Shown here piece by piece: positions 35,983 through 45,982 of a DNA stretch of 64,000 nt; position 1 is the stretch's first letter, and each line of letters starts with the position of its first letter. The notes under the pieces are model-generated. The model ran no database searches. It was not told the origin of the DNA and was given only the letters and a program-made list of their open reading frames with translations. The stretch is from positions 248,001 to 312,000 of the forward strand of contig JAJPIL010000007.1 in NCBI GenBank assembly GCA_021324755.1, in the 5' to 3' direction. The position numbers were made by a program, and so were the translations under genes. This DNA is from Pseudomonadota bacterium (GTDB lineage Bacteria; Desulfobacterota; Binatia; Binatales; Binataceae).

Positions 35983-37374
35983 CTACTCGATGCCGAGTTC
36001 TTTGAGCTTTGAGTAAAGCAATTGGCGATTGATGCCCAGAATTCGGGCCGCTTCGGCCTTGTTGCCCTTCGACCGATTCAGGGCCTGAGCGATCATCGTG
36101 CGTTCAAGGGCGGCGACCGCTTTGTCAAGCGGCATGCTCAAGATATCCCCAAAACCGGCAAGCCTCAAGGAGTTCTCGCTCGATAAGGGAGGCAAGTCTT
36201 GCGGTTCGATAAGTGGCCCGCGCGCAAGGGCTACGGCTCGTTCGACAATGTTGCGCAGTTCGCGCACGTTGCCCGGATAATCGTAGGTTAGCAGCAACCG
36301 CATCGCCTCCTCGGTAAACCCCGAAGGCGCGTTCGAACGACCCTTGCTTGCAAGGCTTAGGAAATATTCTGCCAGCTCTGGAATATCGCTTCGTCGCGCG
36401 CGAAGCGGCGGAATATCGATCCGTACCACATTGACGCGATAGAGCAGATCCTGACGAAACTTCCCCTCGGCCACCAGGCGCTCCAGATCTTGATTGGTAG
36501 CCGCGATCAACCGAAAATCAACTTCTATCTGTTCTCTGCCGCCGAGCCGTACAATACTCCGTTCCTGTAGCGCGCGCAGAAGTTTAACCTGTGCACTCAG
36601 CGGCAGGTCGCCGATCTCATCGAGAAATAACGTTCCTCGGTGAGCACTCTCGATACGACCTGGCTTGCTAGTGGTTGCGCCTGTAAACGCTCCCCGCTCG
36701 TATCCGAAAAGCTCGCTTTCGGTAAGCGGCTCCGGAATCGCAGCACAGTTTACCGCCACCAGGGGCCCCTTGCTTCGCGCGCTGTGTCGATGAATCGCTT
36801 GAGCGATCAGTTCTTTGCCAGTTCCCGACTCGCCCACTATCAGCACGGAAGCGTCAGTGTCGGCAACCTTGCCCACCAATTTGAAAATCTCGCGCATGGT
36901 AGGATGGCGGCCTATGATTCCGGCCACGTAGGCCTCCTGCTCAGGGGAAGTGCGCTTACGCAAGCTTTCCAATTCGCGCGTAAGGCGACTGACTTCGATC
37001 GCGCGGCGCGCCGTTTGCAACACTTCTTCGGTGTCAAACGGCTTGGTTATGTAGTCATAGGCCCCAGCTTTCATGGCCTCGATCGTATGTTCGCTGCCAC
37101 CGAAGGCGGTGATTATTACGACCGGGACATCTTTGAAGCGCGCATCCTGCTTCAAAAACCTAAGCGTCGATAACCCGTCGCGTTTTGGCATTTTCAAATC
37201 GAGGAAGACGGCGTCTGGGATGTTTTCGGCTTGCTCAAGCAAGCTAATTACTTCGTCGCCGTCCTGGGCCTGGAGCGCCACGTATCCCTCGTTTTCGAAC
37301 AATTGCGCAAGCCCTTGGCGCAGGCCCGCCTCATCATCTGCAACAATCAATGTCACATCGGACCGGTTTAACAT
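35983..37374 (-). CDS. NtrC-type sigma54-dependent response regulator
   Basis: A 463-residue three-domain regulator. Receiver domain residues 1-120 with Asp59 in VFLDLKMPKRDG; AAA+ sigma54-interaction domain with Walker A GESGTGKELIAQAIHRHSA, GAFTGA in YERGAFTGATTSK, and Walker B in TLFLDEIGDLPLSAQ; a C-terminal Fis-type HTH (NKAEAARILGINRQLLYSKL). It activates sigma54 promoters when phosphorylated. It overlaps the histidine kinase gene by 7 bases, so the pair is one operon. I found no clear -24/-12 site in the nearby intergenic sequence. Confidence 0.95.
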   Translation of the reverse strand: MLNRSDVTLIVADDEAGLRQGLAQLFENEGYVALQAQDGDEVISLLEQAENIPDAVFLDLKMPKRDGLSTLRFLKQDARFKDVPVVIITAFGGSEHTIEAMKAGAYDYITKPFDTEEVLQTARRAIEVSRLTRELESLRKRTSPEQEAYVAGIIGRHPTMREIFKLVGKVADTDASVLIVGESGTGKELIAQAIHRHSARSKGPLVAVNCAAIPEPLTESELFGYERGAFTGATTSKPGRIESAHRGTLFLDEIGDLPLSAQVKLLRALQERSIVRLGGREQIEVDFRLIAATNQDLERLVAEGKFRQDLLYRVNVVRIDIPPLRARRSDIPELAEYFLSLASKGRSNAPSGFTEEAMRLLLTYDYPGNVRELRNIVERAVALARGPLIEPQDLPPLSSENSLRLAGFGDILSMPLDKAVAALERTMIAQALNRSKGNKAEAARILGINRQLLYSKLKELGIE

Positions 37375-38942
37375 GGCAAAATCAATTCAAAAGTAGCGCC
37401 CGTGGGAAATTTTTTATCAGCGGCAACCGCCGCCCCATCGCCACAGGCGTCTTTGTAACGTAATTCGCCACCCATCGCACGCGCGAGCTCCGCAGAAACA
37501 AACAAGCCTAACCCAGTCCCATGCTCCTTACCGGTCACAAAAGGTTCAAAAAGGCGTTCCCGCACGTGCGCCGGGATTCCAGGGCCGTTGTCGCATACCC
37601 TGATTAATAGAGTACCAGTCTCGGTGCGACCTGCCTCAACGACAACTAGGCCGCAACCAGGGCTCACAGCCTCGATCGCGTTGATCACCAGATTGTCGAC
37701 AATTTGGCCGAGTCGATCCTGGTCAACCATTACTTGACCGTCGACCGGGGAAGCCAATTTTAGTTCGAGAGACGCCCCCTTTGCTTGAGCTCGCGGCTGG
37801 TGTGCGCGTAAGCGGCTGTGCAAAAAACTGTACAGGTCGGTCGGGCTTGCCGATGCTTTGCTCGCTTTACCGAGTGTGAGCAGACGACTCACGATCCGGT
37901 CAACACGCTCTATTTCCGCGCTTACCAACTCGAAAACCTTGTCAATACGCTCCGCTGTGTCAGGGTATTTACGCGCCAGATCGAGTTTCAGCTTGATAGA
38001 GGCGAGAGGATTTCGCACTTCGTGAGCCACTCCCGCGACGAGTCGACCAAGCGCAGCCAGACGATCTGCCTGGCGCAAACGCTGCTCGAGCTCATCTCGG
38101 CGCTTCTGGTTGCGCTCAAGGGCGGCCGCAAGGTGGCTAATAGCATCGCCAATTCGGTCGAGCTCGCGAACACCGGTCTGTGGTACCGCCGTATCTAGCC
38201 TGGCTTCCATCCGGGCCAATGCCGCCTCGAGCGTTGCCACCCCGCTTTCGAGCCGTAGCGTTAGAATCCACGCCACGGCGATCGCAGAACCCGACAACAC
38301 GAGCAGAATCCCGAGCCCCAAAATTTCGATTCGCGCAAATGTGTTTTTGATACCGACCAGGCGATGCATCACCCATACGGTATCCACCGGCGAATTCGGC
38401 ATTCTTAGCGCCAGCGCATAAAACAGAAGCACGTCGTCTCTGGCGTCAACTCGCAAGAAAGCAACACCTGAGGAGCCGTGCGCCGCTTTGATTACCTTCA
38501 AAATAGAGCCCTGCTCGGCCGGAGGTACGTCAATCTTCGGGCCAGACCCTTTATAGGTGGGATAAGCGTAACCTAAAAAAGCCTTAGATCGCGTATCGTA
38601 AAAACCTCCTTCCACTCCAGTAAAGTTCGCAAGCACTTGCTGCGTTAGGCTGCGCAGCCATTGGTCGTTACGAGCTCGGTCTGCGGGCCCGACATCCGAT
38701 TTGACGTATGTTGCCAAACTCTCCTGGTAACGCGCCCGTAGCCTCTCAGCAGCAGTCCTAAGATCGCGCTCGGCCTCGACGACCTGGACGACCTCGGTGT
38801 GACGAATGTATTCGACCGCGATGATACCGCCAGTTATAACAGAAGCCACTAAAATCATCCCCAGAAGCCTGATCTGGCGCTTTAGCGACCAGGCGCTTTT
38901 AATCCTGCTGCCACCTGTGCGCGTTTCGTCTTCCCAGGACAT
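37368..38942 (-). CDS. Membrane sensor histidine kinase, partner of the NtrC-type regulator
   Basis: A 524-residue kinase. TM1 at about residues 29-49, an extracytoplasmic domain to about 205, TM2 at about 205-228, a coiled linker, the His box VAGVAHEVRNPLASIKLKL, and the ATPase domain with N box NLVINAIEA, G1 DNGPGIP and G2 HGTGLGLF. The stimulus is not clear; the sensor contains FYDTRSKAFLGYAYP, with no recognised PAS or Cache motif. It is the first gene of the pair, overlapping the regulator by 7 bases. Confidence 0.93.
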   Translation of the reverse strand: MSWEDETRTGGSRIKSAWSLKRQIRLLGMILVASVITGGIIAVEYIRHTEVVQVVEAERDLRTAAERLRARYQESLATYVKSDVGPADRARNDQWLRSLTQQVLANFTGVEGGFYDTRSKAFLGYAYPTYKGSGPKIDVPPAEQGSILKVIKAAHGSSGVAFLRVDARDDVLLFYALALRMPNSPVDTVWVMHRLVGIKNTFARIEILGLGILLVLSGSAIAVAWILTLRLESGVATLEAALARMEARLDTAVPQTGVRELDRIGDAISHLAAALERNQKRRDELEQRLRQADRLAALGRLVAGVAHEVRNPLASIKLKLDLARKYPDTAERIDKVFELVSAEIERVDRIVSRLLTLGKASKASASPTDLYSFLHSRLRAHQPRAQAKGASLELKLASPVDGQVMVDQDRLGQIVDNLVINAIEAVSPGCGLVVVEAGRTETGTLLIRVCDNGPGIPAHVRERLFEPFVTGKEHGTGLGLFVSAELARAMGGELRYKDACGDGAAVAADKKFPTGATFELILPC

Positions 38943-39046
38943 GGATATTGCGTCTGTCTACAGGTAGTTATGTACTTGCCATCACGACGAAAGTCTCAAA
39001 ACACAGGTCTGCATTCGTGCCGGCACGACCGAGTTGCGCGCGAGGG

Positions 39047-39916
39047 TCAAAATCTTGGCCCTCGTTTCCCGATTGGGCCCGGCGGGCGATCGAAGGAGAC
39101 TGGGGTTCCGTTGATTATAAGCGAGCCAGTGGGTGCGTCGATCACGGTACCGTAAGCATTAGACGTTCCGTCGCCCGAAACTTCTACCGCAGACGGCCGC
39201 CCTGGTTGGGCGAGCATAGCGATTTCTCGGCCGACATGAGGAGGAAATTTTATTTCCACTCCGTTATTCAAGAAAATACCATCGACATCTCCGTGCGGAT
39301 TCAACACGTAGCGTTCCACACTTCCGCTCGTGCTCATTCGGCGCATCCACATCCTTCGCGCCCACCGGGGGAGTCTTCGGCCTCTGGGCGGTTCGTCAAC
39401 TACGGTTTGACGAGATGCGAGATTGGTGATAGCCAACGCTTTTATTACGCGGCCGTAAGGCGTGACAAGGGGCGGCTCGCCGTTAACCGCAATAATATCG
39501 CCTGGCCTGACAATTTTCACGACGCTATCGCCGACGTGCGGCGGAAACCGGACGTCGGTTCCGTCGTCTAACTCGAGGCCTTCGACTTCGCCGCTGGGTG
39601 TAAGGATATACCGTCTCACTCGCCCATTGAGCGTCGTGGATAGCTCCTCAGGCTGGGGCGCGACTACGGGTGGTGGCACCGGTGGTGCAGGCGCAACGTA
39701 CTGGGGAGGAGCCTGTGGAGCAGGAGGAATTTCCATCACCGACGGTGGATAATAGCCCGGCGGTGCCGGCGGATAACCAGGCGGAGGTGGCAAAAGTTGT
39801 GGCGCTACTGCTTGGTTCGAAGGAGCCATCGGGTAGGGCGACAATTGCGCGTGCGCGCAAAAACGAAGCGCAATCAAAAGTCCCAACAGGACTAATCCCA
39901 CCTTCGCGGCTCTCAT
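39047..39916 (-). CDS. Secreted Pro-rich protein with two OB-like repeats
   Basis: A 289-residue protein with a signal peptide (GLVLLGLLIALRFCAHA), a proline-rich linker at about residues 28-90 (PPPPGYPPAPPGYYPP), and two 41-residue repeats: VRRYILTPSGEVEGLELDDG with FPPHVGDSVVKIVRPGD, and VERYVLNPHGDVDGIFLNNG with FPPHVGREIAMLAQPGR. Each unit resembles a short OB- or SH3-like beta barrel, but the family is not one I can name. A third weaker unit may follow (VEVSGDGTSNAYGTVIDAPT). It is downstream of the histidine kinase start on the same strand, after a gap. Confidence 0.65.
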   Translation of the reverse strand: MRAAKVGLVLLGLLIALRFCAHAQLSPYPMAPSNQAVAPQLLPPPPGYPPAPPGYYPPSVMEIPPAPQAPPQYVAPAPPVPPPVVAPQPEELSTTLNGRVRRYILTPSGEVEGLELDDGTDVRFPPHVGDSVVKIVRPGDIIAVNGEPPLVTPYGRVIKALAITNLASRQTVVDEPPRGRRLPRWARRMWMRRMSTSGSVERYVLNPHGDVDGIFLNNGVEIKFPPHVGREIAMLAQPGRPSAVEVSGDGTSNAYGTVIDAPTGSLIINGTPVSFDRPPGPIGKRGPRF

Positions 39917-40455
39917 GTCGAACGCTCCCTTAGAGACATTTCATCAGCTTTCCTCTACAAGATTGATGCCATCCAAAAGTGAAGAGCCGCACTTTCAGGG
40001 AAGCCGCAATTTTCCTTGGGACGTCCAATAGGCACCGTCTTGATAGCTGACAACTCACTGTCAGGTTTTATTACTGCGAGCTCGCTACCTGGCACCGAGA
40101 ACCACCGACCGTGACGCAGCGAAAGTACGCTAGCGCTTCATTACAGCCTCGATTTAAGTGGTTTCGGTTATTGGCGTGATAAATGCATAAAACGTTGAAC
40201 GAAAACTAGCACGACTCGCGGGCTCAGTTCGATCGGTTACGCACGAAGTTACCTTTTGTGGCCAAAGTCGACGACCACAATTGTCAGCTGTGAGACCATG
40301 AAAACTAAGATCGTTTCAATTTCTCAGACGCGTCACGTGCTGACTCCCAAGAGTTCGTCTAGAAAGGCGGTGGATTGAAAGGCAAAGCTATCAGAACAGG
40401 TCATCGTCGTGTGGACCGTCGCGGCCCGTTAGCTAGTGGTCCGGCAATCTAGTCT
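39917..40455. other. Intergenic region with a possible small terminator-like hairpin
   Basis: About 540 bases between divergent genes. CTGACA (40047-40052), loop actcac, TGTCAG (40059-40064), then gttttatt makes a weak terminator-like hairpin on the plus strand, although no plus-strand gene precedes it. A 26-codon frame at 40299-40379 is probably chance. Confidence 0.35.
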
Positions 40456-41904
40456 ATGACTTCTAGCGAGTTTACGACGTTGGAACGCGAAACAACTAAG
40501 AAAGACCCAATTATCAGGCGAGGGACTTCCGCTTTGAACTCTAACTTTAACCTTGAGATCGGCACCTGTAAGGCATCGAAGCAAAACTCACCACCCATGT
40601 GTAGGATATATGACAGCAGCGGGTCCTTGTGCGCACAGAGGTTTGCCACAGTCGCGACCTCTCGACGTAACTCCATCGCCCTGGATCTGGTGAACTTCTT
40701 TAAAGCGGACGCTCAGGCGACTTTCGGTCCGTTTTTAGCCACGTATCTGCTGATAAAGCGCCACTGGTCTATCGATCACATCGGGATCGTGATGTCGGTC
40801 CCTGGCGTCGTTACCCTTTTGGCGCAGACTCCTGCTGGGGCGCTGGTGGATGCTACGAAACGCAAACGCGAGCTTATTGCGGTCTGCGCAATACTGATGG
40901 GGGTCGCATGCCTTGGGGTCGTTCACGCAGCCAGTTTAATCATGATGGCATTGACGGTTGCGGTGTTCGGACTGGCGACGATTGTCCTGGCGCCCGCGAT
41001 CGCGGCATTAACCCTGGGGCTAGTGGGCCATCAGGGGTTCGCCAGACGTATGGGGCGCAATGAAACGCTAAGTCATGCTGGAGCGGTAGCCGCGGCAACG
41101 TGCGCAGGACTGATCGGCCAATGGTTCGCTGCTGACGGCATTTTTTACTCCGCCTCACTAGTGAGCTTCGCCGCAGCAGTCGCCGTCATGATGGTCCGGC
41201 CGCAGGATGTCGATCACAGCCTCGCCAGGTCGGCTGTCGTAAAGCGAGGTGAACAGGAACACATTGGTTCCCTACTCGAAGTCTTCGCCGATCGCCGAAT
41301 CCCGATTTTTGCCGTGTCAGTGATCCTGTTTCATTTCGCGAATGCCGCTTTGTTGCCTCTGGTGAGCGAGATGCTCTCTAAGCGAGCGCCTGAAAACGCA
41401 TCGCTCTACACCGCAGCGTGCGTGTTGATCGCGCAGATGGTGATGATGCCCGTGGCGTGGTGGTCGGGCGGAGCCGCGAATGCAACAGGGCGCAAGCCGC
41501 TTTTCCTTCTTGCCCTTGCGATGTTACCCGCTCGGGCCTGCCTGTTCGCTTCCTTCCACAACCCTTATCTATTGACGTCGTTCCAGATCCTGGATGGAAT
41601 CAGCGCGGGCATCTTTGGCGTCGTATCAGTGGTAATCGTTTCCGATCTGGCTCGCGGCACAGGTCGCTTCAATTTCCTTCAGGGAGTTACCGCCACCTGT
41701 GTCGCAATCGGCGCATCATTGAGCAACCTCCTTGCGGGCTTTTTGGTCGAGCAAGGCGGCTTTAAATTGGGCTTCTTAACTCTTGGTTTAATCGGCGTGG
41801 GAGCCTTTCTTTTCTTTCTTTTTATGATGCCGGAGACAAAAGCCCACGATGTGCGCACCGCTTTTGGCTTTGAGCTCGGATCGAACTTCGCGCAAGACGC
41901 GTAG
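40456..41904 (+). CDS. Major facilitator superfamily transporter
   Basis: A 482-residue frame; the true start may be the ATG at 40597 or later, because the first ~70 residues are hydrophilic without family features. About 12 helices follow. The MFS A-like motif is PAGALVDATKRKREL, and GPFLATYLL with FFKADAQATFG precedes it. The second half contains GGAANATGRKPLF, a second GR-K loop. Substrate unknown; close homologues are annotated simply as MFS transporters. No regulator sits beside it. Confidence 0.85.
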   Translation: MTSSEFTTLERETTKKDPIIRRGTSALNSNFNLEIGTCKASKQNSPPMCRIYDSSGSLCAQRFATVATSRRNSIALDLVNFFKADAQATFGPFLATYLLIKRHWSIDHIGIVMSVPGVVTLLAQTPAGALVDATKRKRELIAVCAILMGVACLGVVHAASLIMMALTVAVFGLATIVLAPAIAALTLGLVGHQGFARRMGRNETLSHAGAVAAATCAGLIGQWFAADGIFYSASLVSFAAAVAVMMVRPQDVDHSLARSAVVKRGEQEHIGSLLEVFADRRIPIFAVSVILFHFANAALLPLVSEMLSKRAPENASLYTAACVLIAQMVMMPVAWWSGGAANATGRKPLFLLALAMLPARACLFASFHNPYLLTSFQILDGISAGIFGVVSVVIVSDLARGTGRFNFLQGVTATCVAIGASLSNLLAGFLVEQGGFKLGFLTLGLIGVGAFLFFLFMMPETKAHDVRTAFGFELGSNFAQDA

Positions 41905-42104
41905 CTTTCGTTTTGGGCGGCGCTCCAGTTCGGTGCTCGCGCAGAGAGCAGAAAGTCTGCGCTGCTCAGCTAAGTTTATATAAGCGGGTAACCTCTTTCT
42001 TTCTTCGTATCCCCCACCCAGCTTTGCCTGCAAAACCTAATCCGCGAATCGAGCTCCACCGCGGCGTGACTTGACCTGGGATCTTGAAGATGCCTGAATA
42101 ATAT

Positions 42105-43502
42105 ATGTTTAGCCTCGTTAAAGTTAACGCCCGTATGCTAAAAGACTTGCCAATTGCTGGTCGAGGGCGTCGGGTCATACCGGAGCAGCAAGGGTCTATG
42201 CGCGACGCCGAATTCGAAAGCTCCAGAGCAAGTGGTCTTGCGCGCCTCTCTATCAACTTTTTCCTCGTAGGCGTGATGAGTTTTGGCCTCGGTGCCCTAG
42301 GCGTGGCCTGGTTTACGGACGAACTAACAAATTCTTTTTACGGCCCACTACAGCTTGCCGTTGTCCATCTGTTTACGCTGGGATGGATCACGCCGACTAT
42401 CATGGGCGTGATATACCGTTATGTGCCTGCATTGAGGGGGACACCTCTGCCATTTCCGCGACTAGCAAGAGCCCAGTTCGTTCTTTACGTGATAGGCATG
42501 CTGGGGATGGTTGCTCATTTTGCTTTGGCTGAATGGGTGGGGCTATGGTGGTCAGCATTGGTTGTATTGGCCAGTATCGCGCTATTCGCTGCCAACCTCT
42601 TACCCTGCATGGTGGCCGGATTAGGTCGCGGCGTCGCGGAAACCGGAATGTCGCTGGCGATCGGCTTTTTACTTGCAGCGGGGATTCTGGGCGTTTTACT
42701 GGGTATCAACGAGACGCGTCCAGTGCTTTCAGGCGATCCGTTTAGAAACATCGCAGCGCACGCCCATCTTGCCGCCGTCGGGTGGGTCACGCTTACGATT
42801 TGCGCCGCATCGTATCGTTTTTTGCCCGCCTTTATTTTGCCCGAGCTCAAGGTGCCCACGTGGGTGGTTTACCAGTTGTATGCGCTGGCGTTAGGCGTGA
42901 TTGGATTATCGATAACTTTGCTTACAAATATCGAAGGAACCTTTTTCTGGTTCGCTATAATCGTAGTGACTCTGGTCTCGTACTTTATCAACCTCGCCCG
43001 ACTAATTGCGGCTCGGCGAATGCCCCTTGGATGGGCGGGAACACACGCGATCGCCGCGACAGTTTGCCTTATTTGCGCAATAGTTCTGGGCTTCGATTTG
43101 CTTTTAAATGGCGCGGGAAACGCCAGCAGCGGATTCATTGTGGCTTACGGAGTACTTGGTCTTTTTGGCTGGATGGGTAACTACATCGTAGGAATGTCAT
43201 ACCAGCTGTTTCCCGGCTTCGTGGTGAAAGCAAGGAACCAGTTACAGTGGCCGCTCACCTCGATTGCTGAGCTTTCCGTTACCAAGTATCGTTGGTTCGT
43301 CTTTGTAGCCTTTAACCTTGGTATCGCTCTCCTCGCCGGTTCATGCATCTTGAAATTGCCAAGAGTCGCCGAGCTTGGATCCGCGATCTTCGCGTTTGGC
43401 GCTCTCATGTATGTCGGGACAACTCTCTGGACTTTGAGCTTTGCGTACCGACGAACTGTTCCTTCTAGCGCGCTCAGCAACCCTCTCAGGATTATCCCGT
43501 AA
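42105..43502 (+). CDS. Polytopic membrane protein, NnrS/haem-copper-oxidase-subunit-I-like
   Basis: A 465-residue protein with about 12 hydrophobic helices. A better start may be the ATG at 42198, which has AAGGG just upstream. Repeated His-containing helices occur: AVVHLFTLGWITPTIMGVIY, AAHAHLAAVGWVTLTICAAS and GWMGNYIVGMSYQLFPGF. These resemble NnrS and cbb3-type haem-copper-oxidase-like membrane proteins, but the full six-His metal-ligand set of a true oxidase is not seen, so oxidase activity is unlikely. Possible role in haem, copper or nitric-oxide metabolism is inference. It follows the MFS gene by 200 bases. Confidence 0.6.
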   Translation: MFSLVKVNARMLKDLPIAGRGRRVIPEQQGSMRDAEFESSRASGLARLSINFFLVGVMSFGLGALGVAWFTDELTNSFYGPLQLAVVHLFTLGWITPTIMGVIYRYVPALRGTPLPFPRLARAQFVLYVIGMLGMVAHFALAEWVGLWWSALVVLASIALFAANLLPCMVAGLGRGVAETGMSLAIGFLLAAGILGVLLGINETRPVLSGDPFRNIAAHAHLAAVGWVTLTICAASYRFLPAFILPELKVPTWVVYQLYALALGVIGLSITLLTNIEGTFFWFAIIVVTLVSYFINLARLIAARRMPLGWAGTHAIAATVCLICAIVLGFDLLLNGAGNASSGFIVAYGVLGLFGWMGNYIVGMSYQLFPGFVVKARNQLQWPLTSIAELSVTKYRWFVFVAFNLGIALLAGSCILKLPRVAELGSAIFAFGALMYVGTTLWTLSFAYRRTVPSSALSNPLRIIP

Positions 43503-43564
43503 GCCCGTTGCTCGAGCTTAGGCGAACTCGCTCCAGGTAGGAGATGCCCTCGGAGACTTTGATT

Positions 43565-44542
43565 TTATTTGATCGCCACCGCGTTAGCCGGCGACGCAAT
43601 TCCTCCAGGAAGATTCAGAGGAACCGACACCAGCATGAACTCGTAGCAACCGTCGTCTGCGCAATCCGAAGCGAGCGCCTCGAGATCGAACTGCTCGCCG
43701 AGCGGAAGACCGAGCAACGCCAAAGCCCGATAGTGCAACGCTTCGTCACTTTGGAAGTCCCATGGCCACGGCTCCACCGCCGGGCAATCCGTAGCTAGGG
43801 CGGCTACGCGGTTGTCCCAAAGCCACGCCATCAGAGCGCTCGTGCTTTCAAGTCCGCATGACCTAAGCTCCAAGGCCGACGCCATCTTTTGCTTCTCCTC
43901 AGCGGGAGCGTCCAGGTACGCACGCATCCAGCCTGTGCGCACCAGCAGAATCGATCCGGGTTTGAGTTCCGCTTTTTGAGCACGCAGCGCTCCAGTTAGA
44001 TCGTCGAGACTGTAGCTTTCGCGGGCCAAAGGATTTATGGGTCGACCGCTTGCGATACGAAATCTATACACATCGATAAGCAAGCCTCTTCCAACCAGTT
44101 TGTCCGCCCATCGATGAATACCCAGTTTGCCGTCAACGCCATCCTTGATTTGATCGGCCTTCACTCCATTGTAAAAAGCGCCGTAGCGCGGGTGTCCGAT
44201 ATGGCCAAAACCGTCCCACTGCGTGCCTTCCTGGGTATTGTAGTTGTCTAGCCAATCGTCGTGGCCGAGAAGCCCGTACTTCGCGAAGTCGCGAATCTTG
44301 TGTTCCGCAGGCTTGCGATTGAACAGTGGCGGTTTAGCATAGTTGATCGGCGCGTCAAGCCGGAAAACCTTTCCCTTGCGGACCAGACGAGCTGCCTCTA
44401 CTACGCCTTGCGGCGTAAGGAAATTGAGGCAGCCTAACTCATCGTCCCTCCCGAACACGCCCCAAGCTGATTCGGGCGGAGCCTCCGAGTTAACAGGCAA
44501 TTGCGAAAAACGAGGCAATTTCGAAAAATCAATCTCACTCAT
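43565..44542 (-). CDS. Cyclase-family metal-dependent hydrolase
   Basis: A 325-residue protein from the ATG at 44542, chosen for the GGGGG stretch about 10 bases upstream (a TTG at 44557 is in frame). It belongs to the larger subgroup of the cyclase/kynurenine-formamidase-like family. Its metal-binding segment is EGTQWDGFGHIGHPRYGAFY, and it contains LLVRTGWMRAYL and the C-terminal FELMVSVPLNLPGG-like block (here YEFMLVSVPLNLPGGIA). It probably hydrolyses an amide, lactone or similar bond in a small molecule; the substrate is unassigned. Confidence 0.85.
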   Translation of the reverse strand: MSEIDFSKLPRFSQLPVNSEAPPESAWGVFGRDDELGCLNFLTPQGVVEAARLVRKGKVFRLDAPINYAKPPLFNRKPAEHKIRDFAKYGLLGHDDWLDNYNTQEGTQWDGFGHIGHPRYGAFYNGVKADQIKDGVDGKLGIHRWADKLVGRGLLIDVYRFRIASGRPINPLARESYSLDDLTGALRAQKAELKPGSILLVRTGWMRAYLDAPAEEKQKMASALELRSCGLESTSALMAWLWDNRVAALATDCPAVEPWPWDFQSDEALHYRALALLGLPLGEQFDLEALASDCADDGCYEFMLVSVPLNLPGGIASPANAVAIK

Positions 44543-44894
44543 ATCGCGAACCCCCAATGCTCAGCTCAAATTTTAAAAGCCGCGCCCTTTTAACGCCACA
44601 TCTAGAATAGTCCAGCGAGTTCGGATTTGCATTAGGAAAGACATGACCCTGCCATATCCAAACTGCTCTCCCTGCCTGAGCGGCTTTTTCACTGTTTCTC
44701 GCGAATACCGCACGAGTTTGCCATCAGCCACTTTCTTTTGGCTGTGGCGACAGCTTTAACCCATTAGCTCAACAACGAAACGCCGCTCACGGCGCTGTCA
44801 AAACCATATAACCGGCCGAACATACGATTCGAAGCCGCGAGTGTTCAACTTTTTCGAAATTAAAGCTAGGCTAGCTCACAGTCCCGGTTTAAGT
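44543..44894. other. Intergenic region with a strong hairpin between divergent genes
   Basis: GCCA(T)CAGCCA at 44720-44730 pairs with TGGCTGTGGC at 44739-44748 through an 8-base loop, with one bulged T. No T-run follows on either strand. A small frame at 44643 (AGGAAAGAC then ATG, 38 codons) has a good ribosome binding site but a composition unlike a protein. This may be a 5' UTR structure of the ABC gene. Confidence 0.4.
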
Positions 44895-45695
44895 ATGCAA
44901 GCGAGCAATAGTGCGACAGTTGTTATAGAAGTCTCGGACTTGAGCGTGACACGAGACGCGCCAATCCTTCAGGCCATCAATTGGCAAGTAAAGAAGGGAC
45001 AGCACTGGGTGATACTAGGAGCCAATGGTTCCGGCAAAACCTCTTTGCTGAGGGTCCTTACAGGGTATCTGGCACCCAGTGGCGGCGTAATTCGCGTGCT
45101 TGGCGAAACCTTCGGTCGCTTCGATTGGCGAGAGTTGCGAAAGCGGGTCGGATTGGTAAGCTCGAGCATCCGGCAAATGATACCCGACCATGAGACGGCG
45201 CTCGAAACGGTGGTGAGCGGAGCCAGCGCCACAATAGGTTTCTGGCGCGAAATGGACGAGCAAAGCAAGGCGCGCGCGCTCGAGATATTGCGTCAAGCTG
45301 AACTGCTCGCTTTGCAAGATCGTCCTTGGCGACTTCTTTCTGAGGGCGAGCGCCAGCGCGTGCTGATCGGACGTGCCCTGATGGCCGAGCCAAAGCTTCT
45401 CATCCTCGACGAGCCATGCGCCGGATTGGACCCGGTGGCACGCGAACGTTTTCTCGATTTTCTCCAGCAGCTAGGCAGCCACAACGAAGAACCGGCGTTG
45501 GTTTTGGTTACCCATCACGTCGAGGAAATTATGCCCGTCTTTTCCCACGTCTTAGTGCTCAAAAACGGTAAAGTTCTGGCCAGCGGCACAAAAGATAAGT
45601 GCATGACCTCTGAGATTTTGTCTGAGGCTTTCGGCACGTCTGTTGAGCTCTTAAGGAGTGACGACCGATATTGGATGCGACTGAGGCGAGCTTGA
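44895..45695 (+). CDS. Stand-alone ABC-type ATP-binding protein
   Basis: A 266-residue ABC ATPase from the ATG at 44895 (a GTG at 44841 would add 18 residues). Walker A ILGANGSGKTSLLRVLTGYL, Q-loop region, signature LLSEGERQRVLIGRALM, Walker B LLILDEPCAGLDP and H-loop VTHHVEEIMPVF are all intact. The sequence resembles the ModF/YlmA-like ATPases that occur without a linked permease. No transmembrane partner is nearby. Role (transport or another ATP-driven function) is not known. Confidence 0.88.
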   Translation: MQASNSATVVIEVSDLSVTRDAPILQAINWQVKKGQHWVILGANGSGKTSLLRVLTGYLAPSGGVIRVLGETFGRFDWRELRKRVGLVSSSIRQMIPDHETALETVVSGASATIGFWREMDEQSKARALEILRQAELLALQDRPWRLLSEGERQRVLIGRALMAEPKLLILDEPCAGLDPVARERFLDFLQQLGSHNEEPALVLVTHHVEEIMPVFSHVLVLKNGKVLASGTKDKCMTSEILSEAFGTSVELLRSDDRYWMRLRRA

Positions 45696-45982
45696 ATGCA
45701 GCAAGCCAGGCAATGTGAGCTCAAGTGCGCAGATCTTTGCTTCGACTATCTGCTTTTCGCTCGGCAGGATGGGCGGCAACCAGGACGATTAAGCGGACCT
45801 CCCACCTCAGAACGTTAGGTTTTATATAACTGGTCAGAGGCTCCTAATAGAAAAAGACATCTCGTTGGTAGTGGAAGCTTCGACAAGGTGGTATAACCGC
45901 TACGCGTGATACGTCATAACCCCGGCTAGGGATGCTCGTCTGCGCTCCGCATATCCGCGCTTCGCATCGAAGTGGCTCAGGC

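Noticed and set aside
40299-40379. 26-codon frame as leader peptide before the MFS gene
   Set aside because: No ribosome binding site and nothing to suggest attenuation.
44643-44759. 38-codon frame with a good ribosome binding site
   Set aside because: Composition unlike a protein, no homology pattern, and it overlaps the hairpin.
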